Shown in pieces: positions 16,822 through 28,300 of a stretch of 64,000 bases of DNA. Source of the DNA: an uncultured Amylibacter sp. Its GTDB lineage: Bacteria > Pseudomonadota > Alphaproteobacteria > Rhodobacterales > Rhodobacteraceae. Position 1 is the stretch's first letter, and every line of letters begins with the position of its first letter. The stretch covers positions 2,008,501-2,072,500 of the forward strand of contig OY365738.1 of NCBI GenBank assembly GCA_959347345.1, written 5' to 3'. Under the pieces are notes generated by a model. That model was given only the letters and a program-made list of their open reading frames with translations, made no database searches and had not been told where the DNA came from. The translations under genes and the position numbers were made by a program.

Positions 16822-17934
16822 CTAAAACTCCACCACCGCCCGAATAGCCTCGCCCGCATGCATCAAATCAAAACCTTTGTTAATATCCTCTAACGCCAAT
16901 TTATGGGTAATCATCGGGTCAATCTCTATCTTCCCCTGCATATACCAATCGACTATTTTGGGAACATCGGTGCGGCCGCGGGCGCCGCCAAAGGCTGTGC
17001 CACGCCACACTCGCCCCGTCACCAATTGAAACGGACGGGTGGCAATCTCTGCCCCAGCGGGCGCGACTCCGATAATAATAGACTCGCCCCAGCCTTTATG
17101 CGCGGATTCCAACGCAACCCGCATAACATCGACATTCCCCGTCGCATCAAAAGTATAATCCGCCCCGCCTTGCGTTAATTCCACCAGATGGGCAACCATA
17201 TCGCCCGCGACTCGCGAGGGATTGACAAAATCGGTCATGCCGAAATACCGCCCCATTTGCTCTTTGCCGTCATTGACATCCACGCCGACGATTTGGTCAG
17301 CACCCGCCAGTCGCAGCCCTTGGATGACATTCAGCCCTATTCCGCCCAGCCCAAAGACTATCGCCCGCGCGCCGATTTCCGCCTTAGCCGTGTTTATCAC
17401 CGCGCCAATCCCCGTAGTGACTCCGCACCCGATATAGCAAATTTTATCAAACGGGGCGTCCTTGCGGACTTTGGCCAGGGCGATTTCGGGCAGAACCGTG
17501 TGGTTAGCAAAGGTGGAACAGCCCATGTAATGAAAAATAGGCGTGCCGTCCTTCATTGAAAACCGAGACGTTCCGTCAGGCATAACCCCTTGCCCTTGGG
17601 TGGTGCGGATGGCTTGGCATAGGTTGGTTTTGGGATGGAGGCAATAATCGCACTGGCGACATTCGGCGGTATAAAGCGGAATGACATGGTCGCCAACGGC
17701 AAGGCTGGTTACGCCTTTGCCGATTTCTACGACCACGCCTGCGCCCTCATGGCCAAGGATGGCGGGGAACAAACCCTCTGGGTCGGCGCCACTGCGGGTG
17801 AAATCGTCGGTATGGCAAATGCCCGTTGCTTTGATTTCTATCAGGACTTCGCCCGCTTTTGGAGGGGCGAGGTTGACCTCCATTATTTCCAATGGTTGCC
17901 CTGGTTTGAGGGCGACTGCTGCACGTGTTTTCAT
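16822..17934 (-). CDS. frmA: S-(hydroxymethyl)glutathione dehydrogenase (class III alcohol dehydrogenase)
   Basis: This 370-residue zinc alcohol dehydrogenase oxidises the formaldehyde-glutathione adduct with NAD+. Catalytic zinc ligands are Cys40 (GICHTDD), His62/Glu63 (GHEGAG) and Cys170; the structural zinc loop carries Cys92, Cys95, Cys98 and Cys106. The NAD motif is GLGGIGLNVIQG. The start is supported by AAAGGAAACCC before the ATG. Base composition is like the housekeeping genes, unlike the AT-rich genes on both sides. The enzyme fits the C1 theme of the dimethylglycine and glycine cleavage genes 6-15 kb away. Some close relatives oxidise long-chain alcohols. Confidence 0.93.
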   Translation of the reverse strand: MKTRAAVALKPGQPLEIMEVNLAPPKAGEVLIEIKATGICHTDDFTRSGADPEGLFPAILGHEGAGVVVEIGKGVTSLAVGDHVIPLYTAECRQCDYCLHPKTNLCQAIRTTQGQGVMPDGTSRFSMKDGTPIFHYMGCSTFANHTVLPEIALAKVRKDAPFDKICYIGCGVTTGIGAVINTAKAEIGARAIVFGLGGIGLNVIQGLRLAGADQIVGVDVNDGKEQMGRYFGMTDFVNPSRVAGDMVAHLVELTQGGADYTFDATGNVDVMRVALESAHKGWGESIIIGVAPAGAEIATRPFQLVTGRVWRGTAFGGARGRTDVPKIVDWYMQGKIEIDPMITHKLALEDINKGFDLMHAGEAIRAVVEF

Positions 17935-17994
17935 TTTTTGGGTTTCCTTTGTTTTTAGAGAGTGTGGATTATTTTTGTGTGCGTGTCAATGGGA

Positions 17995-18022
17995 TTAACG
18001 ATTAACGATTAACGATTAACGA
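17995..18022. repeat. Intergenic heptamer tandem repeat (TTAACGA x4)
   Basis: Four perfect TTAACGA units precede TGAAT, the same junction as at 544-571, between the frmA start and the end of the GHKL gene. Confidence 0.9.
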
Positions 18023-18041
18023 TGAATTTTGATACCGTATC

Positions 18042-20546
18042 CTATTCATCATCTGGTGCAGTAGTCACTTTTGCTAGTCCTTCAATTAGGGATAGTATGG
18101 TTGTGGCAGCTCCTTTTGCAGCCATCGTTCGAAAGTTATCTTCAAAATCTGCTACTGATGAACTGTCCTCTGTATCTTTTTTGTCTTGTAACGCACGTTC
18201 AAAGCCAAACATGAGCAAACGCATGCCTAGTATATATTTTTGAGAGAGCGTGTCTTTTTCAACTTCACTATGTTTTGCCATTCGGTACTTCAGATGATAG
18301 GCATTATCATAATTAATTTCGTATATTGAACCTTGATCGCCAAAATCGCTTACAGTACCGCCATCAAGTTCATTAAAGCCGTCTGGCCATTTTTCTGTTT
18401 CCGTACCAAAAATCTGACGCCCGTCTTTTGTAAGGAGCTTGTGTTTTGGTAAATCTTTTGATGGCGGTTTGGTTTCTTTTTTTGGGTCATCATTTTTTTC
18501 CTTGCGAGGTTTTTTAGGTTCATCGTTTCGTTCGGTAATAATAATCGTTATTGGTTGTTGCTTTGGTGTTGGCATCGTAGGGTCGTTTAAGCCCAACATA
18601 AAATTAAATTTCATTCCTGGGGTTAAACCAGAATTTGGATTTGGTGAAAAATAAACAGTCAATCGCCCATCTTTTAAATTTCCTCTAGTGAGAAAATATT
18701 TTTCTATTGGATCTCCAGAAAAATGTATTTTCCCAGTGCTATCAGCGCGGTGAAAATAATCGTTCACTACATCTGTTTTGGCAGATATTGGGCGACTTTT
18801 ATTAACAGGAATTTTAATACTCTTGTCACGAAATTTGCCTTCCAGTTCTAAAAAAGTTGGACTAAATTTACCTTCGTATTTATATTCGTTTTCATCTGCT
18901 TTTGTTGTATTAAGAAGTGTAATTGAGGGGTCGCGATTATTTAAAAGATTTGCCAGAGTTGGGTCGGTATCAACTAACTTTTGAAACAGGTCGGCAGAGC
19001 CTTTTTGGGTTGTTTTTTTCAGCTCCTCCTCTGCAATTTTGTTGTGTAGTTCCTTAAGGACATCAGATTTTTTGATTGCCTCTTCAACGATCAATTTATA
19101 GTTATTTCCTGCGGGCGTCAATCTTAAATGTTCTCTGTCACCTTTCCAAATATCATTATGCGCTTCAAAAGATAATTGACTGGCATCAACAATAATAACC
19201 ACCCTATCTTTAAGTGCAGGATAACCGCACTTAGTTAAAACGCCGCGTGTTTCCTTAAATTGCACTTGTCCATTAACCGAATGAAAAACCCTGCTACCTG
19301 ATTGTTTTAACCATATAGGCATTTTTTCACCAAGCGGTATAGCTGTAATACGTATAGTACCAATTTCAGGGTCATTAATGATAGCCACAGTTAGTTTAGC
19401 CTTTTCCTCAGATGGTAAATGTGTGTATTCGTTGTCTTCTGTATTTTCCTCAGAGCGTCGCAAGGAGTATTCCATTCCATAAAAATATTGTACATCAATG
19501 CCTTCCTTTCTTTTTGGGCTGGGCTGATATCGAAGGTCATATATTTTAAAAGGTAGAATTGTTTCAACAAGATTTTCACTAAATGCATTTCTTACGCTAC
19601 GGATACCTTTACTGCCTAACTCAAAATCATACAGTTTGATAATAGTACCTGAACTAAGAGAAAAGCCACTAAAAATATTGCCGTCTTTTTTGTTTAAAGG
19701 ATACAGGGAATCAGCATTAAATGTCGGTATTTTTTTGTTAATCTTAAAATAATCAGCAACGGGTACAGATTCACCATCACTCGGACGTCTGCGCATTAAT
19801 GTCCACCCCCATTCTTCGTTCAAATCGTAACGGCGTGAAATAATTAATTTAAACCATTTTTTACCACAAAATCCGAGAACCCCAGAACTTCCCATGTTAA
19901 ATTTACCTTGAACAAAGGGAATATCTTTTTTATTGCCCTCGCTTAAAGAAAGAAACGTTTTTTCAAAGGAATCTGAATTTTGACCCTCGCCATTATCGGC
20001 AAAGGTTAAACATGGTTTATCCCATGATGCCCCCTCATCCTCTGATGCATTTATCCCGATAATAAGGTTTTTGGTAGAGTAATTTTGTAGCCATTGCCTA
20101 TCAGAATTAACAAGATGTCCCCCGTGTAGATTGCGGACAAGCTGATCAACCGCATCGTACATTGTTTTTGGAACATCGTCTGTTTTACCCTTAGGGTCTA
20201 TTCCTTTTAAATAAGCCTGCTTCGTTAAAATTGCATCAACCATATTTGTCATAAGTTCAGTCGCGGCTTTACCGCCTGTACTAGCTTGGTTGGTTACGAC
20301 ATTAAAATTAGTACTTCTACCATCCAACGGATACCAATTATCGCTATTAGACATTTCGGGATTTTTGTCTATAATTTTTTGTACTGCATCTTCTGATTCA
20401 GCTTTCATAAGTTCAAGGCATAATTCCATATTTTTGTCGGGTGGTGTGCTCATCGTACTTGCCTTTGGCGGTTCGGGTGGTGTTTGTTCTGTTGCAGAAT
20501 CTTGTGTGTCTTGTTGCCTTGATGTTTTTAATTCAAAGTCTGTCAT
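18042..20546 (-). CDS. Large GHKL (HSP90/MutL/MORC-like) ATPase, putative conflict-system protein
   Basis: In this 834-residue protein the N-terminal half is a GHKL ATPase: the N-box helix ATELMTNMVDAI (Glu97, Asn101, Asp104), the DNGEG box at 184-188 and the lid motif GKFNMGSSG at 214-222. After an S5-like segment come a K/E/P-rich linker (about 685-730) and a helical C-terminus rich in charged residues. I do not recognise a named family. Prokaryotic MORC-like GHKL proteins are known from restriction-type loci, and the AT-rich setting beside a methyltransferase/nuclease operon fits a defence role. The ribosome site AAGGATAAAACAG sets the start, 15 bases after the small upstream gene. Confidence 0.85.
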   Translation of the reverse strand: MTDFELKTSRQQDTQDSATEQTPPEPPKASTMSTPPDKNMELCLELMKAESEDAVQKIIDKNPEMSNSDNWYPLDGRSTNFNVVTNQASTGGKAATELMTNMVDAILTKQAYLKGIDPKGKTDDVPKTMYDAVDQLVRNLHGGHLVNSDRQWLQNYSTKNLIIGINASEDEGASWDKPCLTFADNGEGQNSDSFEKTFLSLSEGNKKDIPFVQGKFNMGSSGVLGFCGKKWFKLIISRRYDLNEEWGWTLMRRRPSDGESVPVADYFKINKKIPTFNADSLYPLNKKDGNIFSGFSLSSGTIIKLYDFELGSKGIRSVRNAFSENLVETILPFKIYDLRYQPSPKRKEGIDVQYFYGMEYSLRRSEENTEDNEYTHLPSEEKAKLTVAIINDPEIGTIRITAIPLGEKMPIWLKQSGSRVFHSVNGQVQFKETRGVLTKCGYPALKDRVVIIVDASQLSFEAHNDIWKGDREHLRLTPAGNNYKLIVEEAIKKSDVLKELHNKIAEEELKKTTQKGSADLFQKLVDTDPTLANLLNNRDPSITLLNTTKADENEYKYEGKFSPTFLELEGKFRDKSIKIPVNKSRPISAKTDVVNDYFHRADSTGKIHFSGDPIEKYFLTRGNLKDGRLTVYFSPNPNSGLTPGMKFNFMLGLNDPTMPTPKQQPITIIITERNDEPKKPRKEKNDDPKKETKPPSKDLPKHKLLTKDGRQIFGTETEKWPDGFNELDGGTVSDFGDQGSIYEINYDNAYHLKYRMAKHSEVEKDTLSQKYILGMRLLMFGFERALQDKKDTEDSSSVADFEDNFRTMAAKGAATTILSLIEGLAKVTTAPDDE

Positions 20547-20561
20547 CTGTTTTATCCTTCT

Positions 20562-20786
20562 TTATTCTGTAATTGAAAAACCGCTGGTTTTGTTTTTTTG
20601 CTCGTTAAATCGCTTTTTAGCTTGCGCGATGCCACCTTCTAACGCTTTCATAATCTGCGTGACTTCGTCTTCTGTGTAGTCATAGCTGTGTTTATTAGAC
20701 AGATTCCCAATTAATTTAATATGATGGAGTGCATTATTCACGCGTTTATTTGCAAGTTCTATAAATTTTTCTTTTTTAGGGGTCAT
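20562..20786 (-). CDS. Small 74-residue helical protein, partner of the GHKL ATPase
   Basis: A highly charged, Cys-free, probably all-helical protein, with the core RVNNALHHIKLIGNLSNKHS followed by a YTEDEVTQIMKALEGGIAQA helix. I recall this type of short helical protein as a recurrent companion in restriction and defence loci, but no function is established from sequence. It is the first gene after a good sigma70 promoter and lies 15 bases before the GHKL ATPase, so both come from one transcript. GGAAGGAAAC lies upstream of the ATG at a longish spacing. A sensor or regulatory subunit is possible; this is inference. Confidence 0.75.
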   Translation of the reverse strand: MTPKKEKFIELANKRVNNALHHIKLIGNLSNKHSYDYTEDEVTQIMKALEGGIAQAKKRFNEQKNKTSGFSITE

Positions 20787-20825
20787 AATCTTATGTTTCC
20801 TTCCATTTGTTGTGATTATTTTAAT

Positions 20826-20854
20826 AATGTATCATATAAAATAACATTTGTCAA
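20826..20854 (-). promoter_or_regulatory. Sigma70-type promoter for the 74-aa/GHKL operon
   Basis: Read on the minus strand, a perfect -35 TTGACA (20854-20849) and a -10 TACATT (20831-20826) are separated by 17 bases. They lie about 40-70 bases upstream of the small gene's start in very AT-rich DNA. Confidence 0.65.
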
Positions 20855-20950
20855 CACTTTTTTAACCGTTTTATGCATATATTTGCAATATTTTCAATAA
20901 AAAATCAAAATATACACACATTTTGCAAATAATTCACCATTCATCGCGAA

Positions 20951-20985
20951 TCACTAATCGTTAATCATTAATCGTTAATCATTAA
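20951..20985. repeat. Intergenic heptamer tandem repeat (TCGTTAA/TCATTAA, 5 units)
   Basis: The units TCACTAA, TCGTTAA, TCATTAA, TCGTTAA and TCATTAA are the reverse complement of the TTAACGA family. They lie in the 272-bp gap between the divergent small-protein and acetyltransferase genes. Confidence 0.85.
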
Positions 20986-21058
20986 CCTCTGGACTTCATC
21001 AAAATTTTCTGCATAATACCACCATAAACCCAAACCAAGATTAAAAAGGATACCGCCC

Positions 21059-21556
21059 ATGATAACTCTTCGTCCGCAAACCCCTGCCGATAATGACGGT
21101 ATTTGGCGGATATTCCACGCGGTCATACAGGCGGGCGATAGCTTTGTGTTTGAACCCACCATGACGAAACAACAGGCTCTGGATTTCTGGCTCGCCAAAG
21201 GCAATTATTGCGTCGTGGCAGAGCAGAATAACAAAATCATCGGCACTTATATCATCAAAGCCAATCCGCCCGTTAATGGCTCTTATATCTGTAATGCGGG
21301 CTATATGGTGGATGAATCGGCGCGGGGGCTGGGGCTTGGCTATAAGATGGGGCTGGATTCCTTGGAACAAGCCGGCAAAATGGGATTTCGCGCTATGCAG
21401 TTTAATATCGTCGCCTCCAGCAATACCCACGCCTTGCGCCTGTGGGATAAGCTGGGATTTACGGTTGTTGGCACAATCCCGAATGGGTTTAAACACCGAA
21501 CACTGGGCTATATCGATTCCCATATTATCTTTAAATCCCTAATTGATGGGGCCTAA
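21059..21556 (+). CDS. GNAT-family N-acetyltransferase
   Basis: This 165-residue protein has a GNAT fold: an N-terminal ITLRPQTPAD strand, a central strand VVAEQNNKIIGTY, the acetyl-CoA loop ARGLGLGYKMG (about residues 91-101) and a C-terminal NTHALRLWDKLGF. The substrate is unknown; small molecules or antibiotics are typical for stand-alone proteins of this size. AAGGATACCGCCC precedes the ATG. It is followed by katG, which has its own promoter, so the two are probably not one operon. Confidence 0.9.
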   Translation: MITLRPQTPADNDGIWRIFHAVIQAGDSFVFEPTMTKQQALDFWLAKGNYCVVAEQNNKIIGTYIIKANPPVNGSYICNAGYMVDESARGLGLGYKMGLDSLEQAGKMGFRAMQFNIVASSNTHALRLWDKLGFTVVGTIPNGFKHRTLGYIDSHIIFKSLIDGA

Positions 21557-21566
21557 TTAATTAGGA

Positions 21567-21594
21567 TTGACTCCCGTTCTGTTTTCGTTATATG
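21567..21594 (+). promoter_or_regulatory. Sigma70-type promoter of katG
   Basis: A -35 TTGACT (21567-21572) and a -10 TATATG (21589-21594) have a 16-base spacer, about 46 bases before the katG start. No clear OxyR-type dyad is visible. Confidence 0.5.
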
Positions 21595-21600
21595 CTCTAA

Positions 21601-23790
<2,190 letters not shown>

Positions 23791-23793
23791 TTT

Positions 23794-23834
23794 TACCCCG
23801 TAATTACGGAATATGATTCCCGATTTACGGGGTA
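23794..23834. terminator. Inverted repeat between convergent katG and fic
   Basis: A perfect 10-bp dyad TACCCCGTAA/TTACGGGGTA has a 21-base loop, and its left arm also begins a 12-bp palindrome CCGTAATTACGG. It has the position of a bidirectional terminator but lacks a T-run, so the call is uncertain. Confidence 0.45.
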
Positions 23835-23865
23835 TAAGACTCACAAAAACGGATAGCTCTTAGCC

Positions 23866-24972
23866 TTATGTCAGGCTTACAGGCAACCGATAGCTAACGC
23901 TCCGCCCGCCCCCGTCATTTTGAATAAGAATACCGCGTTTTGTCAAATCCTGTATATCGCGCAGGGCAGTATCGGGCGAACACGCACCCATTTTGGCATA
24001 TTTAGATGTGCTGATAAACCCGACAAAATCATCTTCTAACATACGATTTATAACTCGTTTTTGCCGTTCATTCGTGGGGTTTTGATTGATTTTATCCCAA
24101 AGCTTTGATTTAAAAATCACATTATCAAGGCTTGTCTCTGCACTGGCGAGGGCGCGTCCAAGACAGCCCAAGAACCAGTACAACCATTCGGTAATATCGG
24201 GGCTACCACGTTGTTGTTTTTCTAACTGATTATAGTAATCCGCACGTTCAGATTCAAATTGGCTGGATAGACTGTAAAACCGTTCCTTTATCCCATCGCT
24301 CTGCGCCAAAGCCATATCGCACAGGGCGCGGGCAATACGACCATTGCCATCCTCAAACGGGTGTAAGGTTACAAACCACAGATGTGCTATCCCCGCTTTC
24401 AGAATCGGATCAAGCCCATCTTGCCGATTAAACCACGCGATAAAATCCGACATTTCACGCCCAAGCCTATCGGCACTTGGGGCTTCAAAATGAATTTTTT
24501 GCCGTCCAATTGCGCCCGAAACAACCTGCATAGGGTCTGTATCGCGGGTGCGCCAACTGCCAACTTTGATACTACGCAATCCACTGCGCCCCGTGGGAAA
24601 TAAGGCCGCTTGCCAACCGCAAAGCCGCTTTTCGGTCAAGGGGTTTGCAAACCCCTGCGTGGCATCCAACATAACCGCAACAATACCGTCAACATTGCGA
24701 TCAACGCGCAACCCTGCCGTGTCCAAGCCCAGGCGACGGGCAAGCGAGGACCGCACAGCATCGGGGTTTAAGACCTCGCCTTCAATGGCAGAGGATTTAA
24801 CAACGTCATTTATCAAAGTTTTAAGACCAGCCTCCTGTTTCAGGGCAAAGCCTAGCCCGTCCATTTGACCAAGAAGATGTCCCCCACGACGGTGTATATC
24901 CGTCAGCCCAGACAGCAAAGAATCGGCATTCCAAGAAAAATCTGTCCAGTTGTTATGGTCGTGTATCCACAT
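23866..24972 (-). CDS. Fic-domain protein AMP-transferase (DUF4172-Fic-wHTH)
   Basis: The Fic active-site loop is HPFEDGNGR (catalytic His204 with the chosen start). An N-terminal inhibitory helix motif SSAIEG (residues 60-65, S/T-x3-E-G) marks a self-inhibited class II Fic protein. The C-terminal part (SPDTALRDIQDLTKRGIL) looks like a winged helix, suggesting DNA binding. I prefer the ATG giving MWIHDHNNW, with AGGA eight bases upstream; a GTG 18 bases and an ATG 9 bases earlier are possible. Fic proteins attach AMP to Tyr or Thr hydroxyls of target proteins. No antitoxin gene is adjacent, consistent with built-in inhibition. Confidence 0.92.
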   Translation of the reverse strand: MWIHDHNNWTDFSWNADSLLSGLTDIHRRGGHLLGQMDGLGFALKQEAGLKTLINDVVKSSAIEGEVLNPDAVRSSLARRLGLDTAGLRVDRNVDGIVAVMLDATQGFANPLTEKRLCGWQAALFPTGRSGLRSIKVGSWRTRDTDPMQVVSGAIGRQKIHFEAPSADRLGREMSDFIAWFNRQDGLDPILKAGIAHLWFVTLHPFEDGNGRIARALCDMALAQSDGIKERFYSLSSQFESERADYYNQLEKQQRGSPDITEWLYWFLGCLGRALASAETSLDNVIFKSKLWDKINQNPTNERQKRVINRMLEDDFVGFISTSKYAKMGACSPDTALRDIQDLTKRGILIQNDGGGRSVSYRLPVSLT

Positions 24973-24983
24973 TATAGGCATCC

Positions 24984-25028
24984 TATTCACCGCATGTTTT
25001 GCGGTAATTAATACCCTTATTCACCGCA
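24984..25028. promoter_or_regulatory. Direct and inverted repeats upstream of fic
   Basis: TATTCACCGCA occurs at 24984-24994 and again at 25018-25028. The first copy is also part of a dyad CCGCA-TGTTT-TGCGG (24990-25004). Placed directly before the fic start, these could be operator sites, perhaps for the Fic protein's own winged-helix domain. Confidence 0.45.
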
Positions 25029-25328
25029 AAAGCCAAGCGCAATAATCCCCCCATACCCCTCTTGCGTCACGATTTTGTGTTTATTATCCGCCAAAATCCC
25101 CTAATAATTAGATTATTATTGCGTTTATCCCCTTGTTTTGCGTTAAAAATAAAATTTTTCCTAAAAACCCCTAAAAACCCATTGAAAAACATAAAAGCAT
25201 AGTTTAAAAGCCAAGAAGGCGAATGTCTTTTTGTATATAAAGCATAGCAGAGATACGTGTGGATTATAACACCCTAGCACAAGGACACTTCGCCCTGAAA
25301 AGCTTGACGCGAGTAAGAGGAATAAATT
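25029..25328. other. Gene-free AT-rich leader upstream of the giant lipoprotein gene
   Basis: About 300 bases hold no open frame with coding character. The region has A/T-rich stretches and an imperfect long-range dyad, GGCGAATGTC (25218-25227) against GACACTTCGCC (25284-25294), which would fold the transcript leader. No confident -35/-10 pair was found. AGAGGAATAAATT is the ribosome site of the next gene. Confidence 0.5.
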
Positions 25329-28300
25329 ATGAACACAAACACAAACACCCAAACGGATACCAAAACGATTCACATGTCTTTACAAACCGCTCATTTTTTT
25401 CCCCATTTTTTTAAGATGGGTAAATACCTGTTGCCCCTGCTGGCTGGGCTTTTTATTCTGGCGGCATGTGGTGGCGGTGGTGCTGCCCCGACTACGGTTG
25501 AGCCGACCCCGACGACAGGTATATGTGAGACTAATCTGTTTGATACGCGTTGCAATGCGCCAGATGTTGAAACGAAACGGAATGAAAAGATTGTAGAATG
25601 TTTCACGGGTGATGCGGTAGGCACGGCAACTTGTAAAGATGCACGTGAGGCGAATACTTGTTTGGAGGATCCGTTTGATGAGGCTTGCACGGCTGATACG
25701 GTTGATGCGGCTTTTGCCATACACCTTGAACCTGCGAAAACGGCGCGGGCAATTTTTTGCCGTCAGGGAAATAATGTAAATAACGCCGAGCTTTGTGGCA
25801 ATGCGGTTACCAGCCTTTGCCCCGCTGATCCGTTTGATACGATTTGCGGTGCGAACGTGGCCGCACGTCAAACATTTTGCCGTAGTGCCATAACGGATGA
25901 CCGTTGTACGACCACTATATCCACCTTTTGCGCAACGATAACTGCGGGTAATTTTGCTGATGTGCTCTGCGGTACGCCCGCCTCCGCTGCTGTGCGTGGG
26001 GCATATTGTGTTGGTTTGAGTACCAATCGTCCGTCGGGATGTGGCGATGATGCGACGGAGGGTTCATTGATTCGCGCCTATTGTGAAGGTGGGGGCGCGG
26101 CCTTGAGTGATACGGCGAATTGCGCGACTAGCTTGGCGAATGCTTGCCTGACCCAGCCGTTTGGGGATTATTGCACCAGTGATGCTAATATCCGTGCACA
26201 GGCAGTGATGTGTCGTGCGAACACAAATGGCATTAATAGCTGTGATGCCACGATAACCGCGATTTGTGCGGGTAAAACCGATGGTGGCAATGCGATTGAC
26301 GCAACTCCGCTGGATTCGCTGTGCGCGGGCGGGACGTATGATGAGGTACGCCAAACCGCCTGTGACGGGCAGGATGTTACCAACCCTGCGAATGAGGATT
26401 GTGCGCCTGTTATTAGAAGTCTTTGCACGGCAGAGCCGTTTAATCCATCGGCGGGTATTGATACAGCCAAATTTGATTGCGCTGGGTCTGCGACTTATGA
26501 CAATGCCCGTAATGACCGTAATACGTTTTGTCGCACTGCGCCGACCCATGGCACATGTACGCGGGCAGTAGAAGCGTCTTGTGGTACGCCCACCGCGCCC
26601 ACGCTCAGCAATATTATATTTGATGACCTGTGCGATGTCGGTTATGATGATGCACGGGAGAAGGTCTGTGGCGCGACTCCTAAGGATGTTACCTTGCCAG
26701 AGGGCTGTGGGTCGGAACTCACCGAGGGGTATTTGGTTGATTATTGTAAAACCCCTGCTGGTGCTGCAAATAACATACATTGCCCTGTACGGTATGAGGC
26801 ATCTGGGGTAAGGGCGGAACGTTGGCAAACGGATGCGGTGGATGCCACCAATGAAAACCCACTGAAGATTATTCCTGCTGGCGAGGCAAATAAGGATGAT
26901 GCCCTTACAAACTTTATCGTTGGGGGCGAAGAGGGGCTGGGTTTTGTTGCAGATGGCACAATAATTACGCAGATTCTTCGCGATAACCGCGACAACGGTG
27001 GGCGAAACGATATAAGGTTAAATGCAGTTACCAACAACAATGAAGATGAAAAAAGTGGCTTTGGCTATACCCGTATCCTTCGGGGTGATGTGGCATCGAC
27101 TACGTTTAGAAATAAAACCTATGTTGGTTTGCTGTCTGGCACGGATGTGGGCGCACCGATACACGATAATACCAAGACGGGGGTTTGGATTGCGAGGTTG
27201 ACTTTTTTACTTGATAGTGTGGCGTTTAGCTCGCCCTCGACTTTCAACTTGGATGTTAATTTTGGCGATAGAACCCTTAAAACACGCGCGAATTCTCGGC
27301 CTTGGGTGAATAGCGATGGGTCGCGGACGCTTGGCATAGACGGGAAATTCACCAACGCAGGTGTGCTTTATGGTACGACAGATTTTTATGTTGGTGTTGG
27401 TTCCACCACCTCCTCTGGTCGCGGCACGATCAGCGGATTGATAGGTGTGGATGGTGCGGTTGGTGTCTTTGCCAGCGATACTCTTGCAAGCAACGCCTAC
27501 GCTGGTGGGTTTGTGGCGACTTTGGGCGGGTGTACCGCCTATCCATTTAACGCCGCTTGCACCAGTGATGTGGATATCCAAGCGCAAGCGATTGCCTGTC
27601 GGGGTGATATTATGACCAATGGGGCAGGTGGCTGTGATGCGACTGCCCGCGTGATATGTGTTGATGGGACGATTGGGTCTGGCGGTGCGATTACTGCCAA
27701 TATCCTTGATCCGCTTTGCCAGGCTGTTTCAGCTGTTGACGATCACCTTGTCATTGCGTGTAATGTTGATACAACCGATACGGGCGATTTTGCCTTCTGC
27801 CCCGCACGGATTGCCAGCCTTTGCCCCGCCACTGGTCCGCGTAATCCAGAATGTTTAGAGCCAACCCGTACAGGTAATGTCGATTTTGCCCTTTGGCGGT
27901 GGAACCCAGCTGATACGAATGGCACGGATGATCTGGATATTTTGTCAGAGATAGGGCAGGATGACCCCCCCGTCAATTATGTTGAAGGCGCGGAGCGTGA
28001 TCTCTTGAATCGTGGCTTTCTTCTGGATGACACGGGTCTCGCTGTTAAAACAGGGGTTGTCGCCGTTGATAGGAATTTAGATTTGTCTGATCTTGGCGTA
28101 TCAGGTAATATTGCAGAGAAAAGCGGTGTCGCGTTATATCGTGTTACGTTTGATGAGTTTGAGGGTGCTTCAAAAATAAGACATTATGCTGGGATTTGGC
28201 CAGGTACGGATTTGGGTGCACCGTTACGTGCGGATACCAACACGAATACGACTTGGAAGGCAAGCGCCACGTTATTCCTGGGCAATACAATACAGGGTGA

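Noticed and set aside
544..20985. Heptamer arrays as CRISPR or phage attachment sites
   Set aside because: Units are 7 bases with no spacers, no cas genes are present and no integrase lies nearby.
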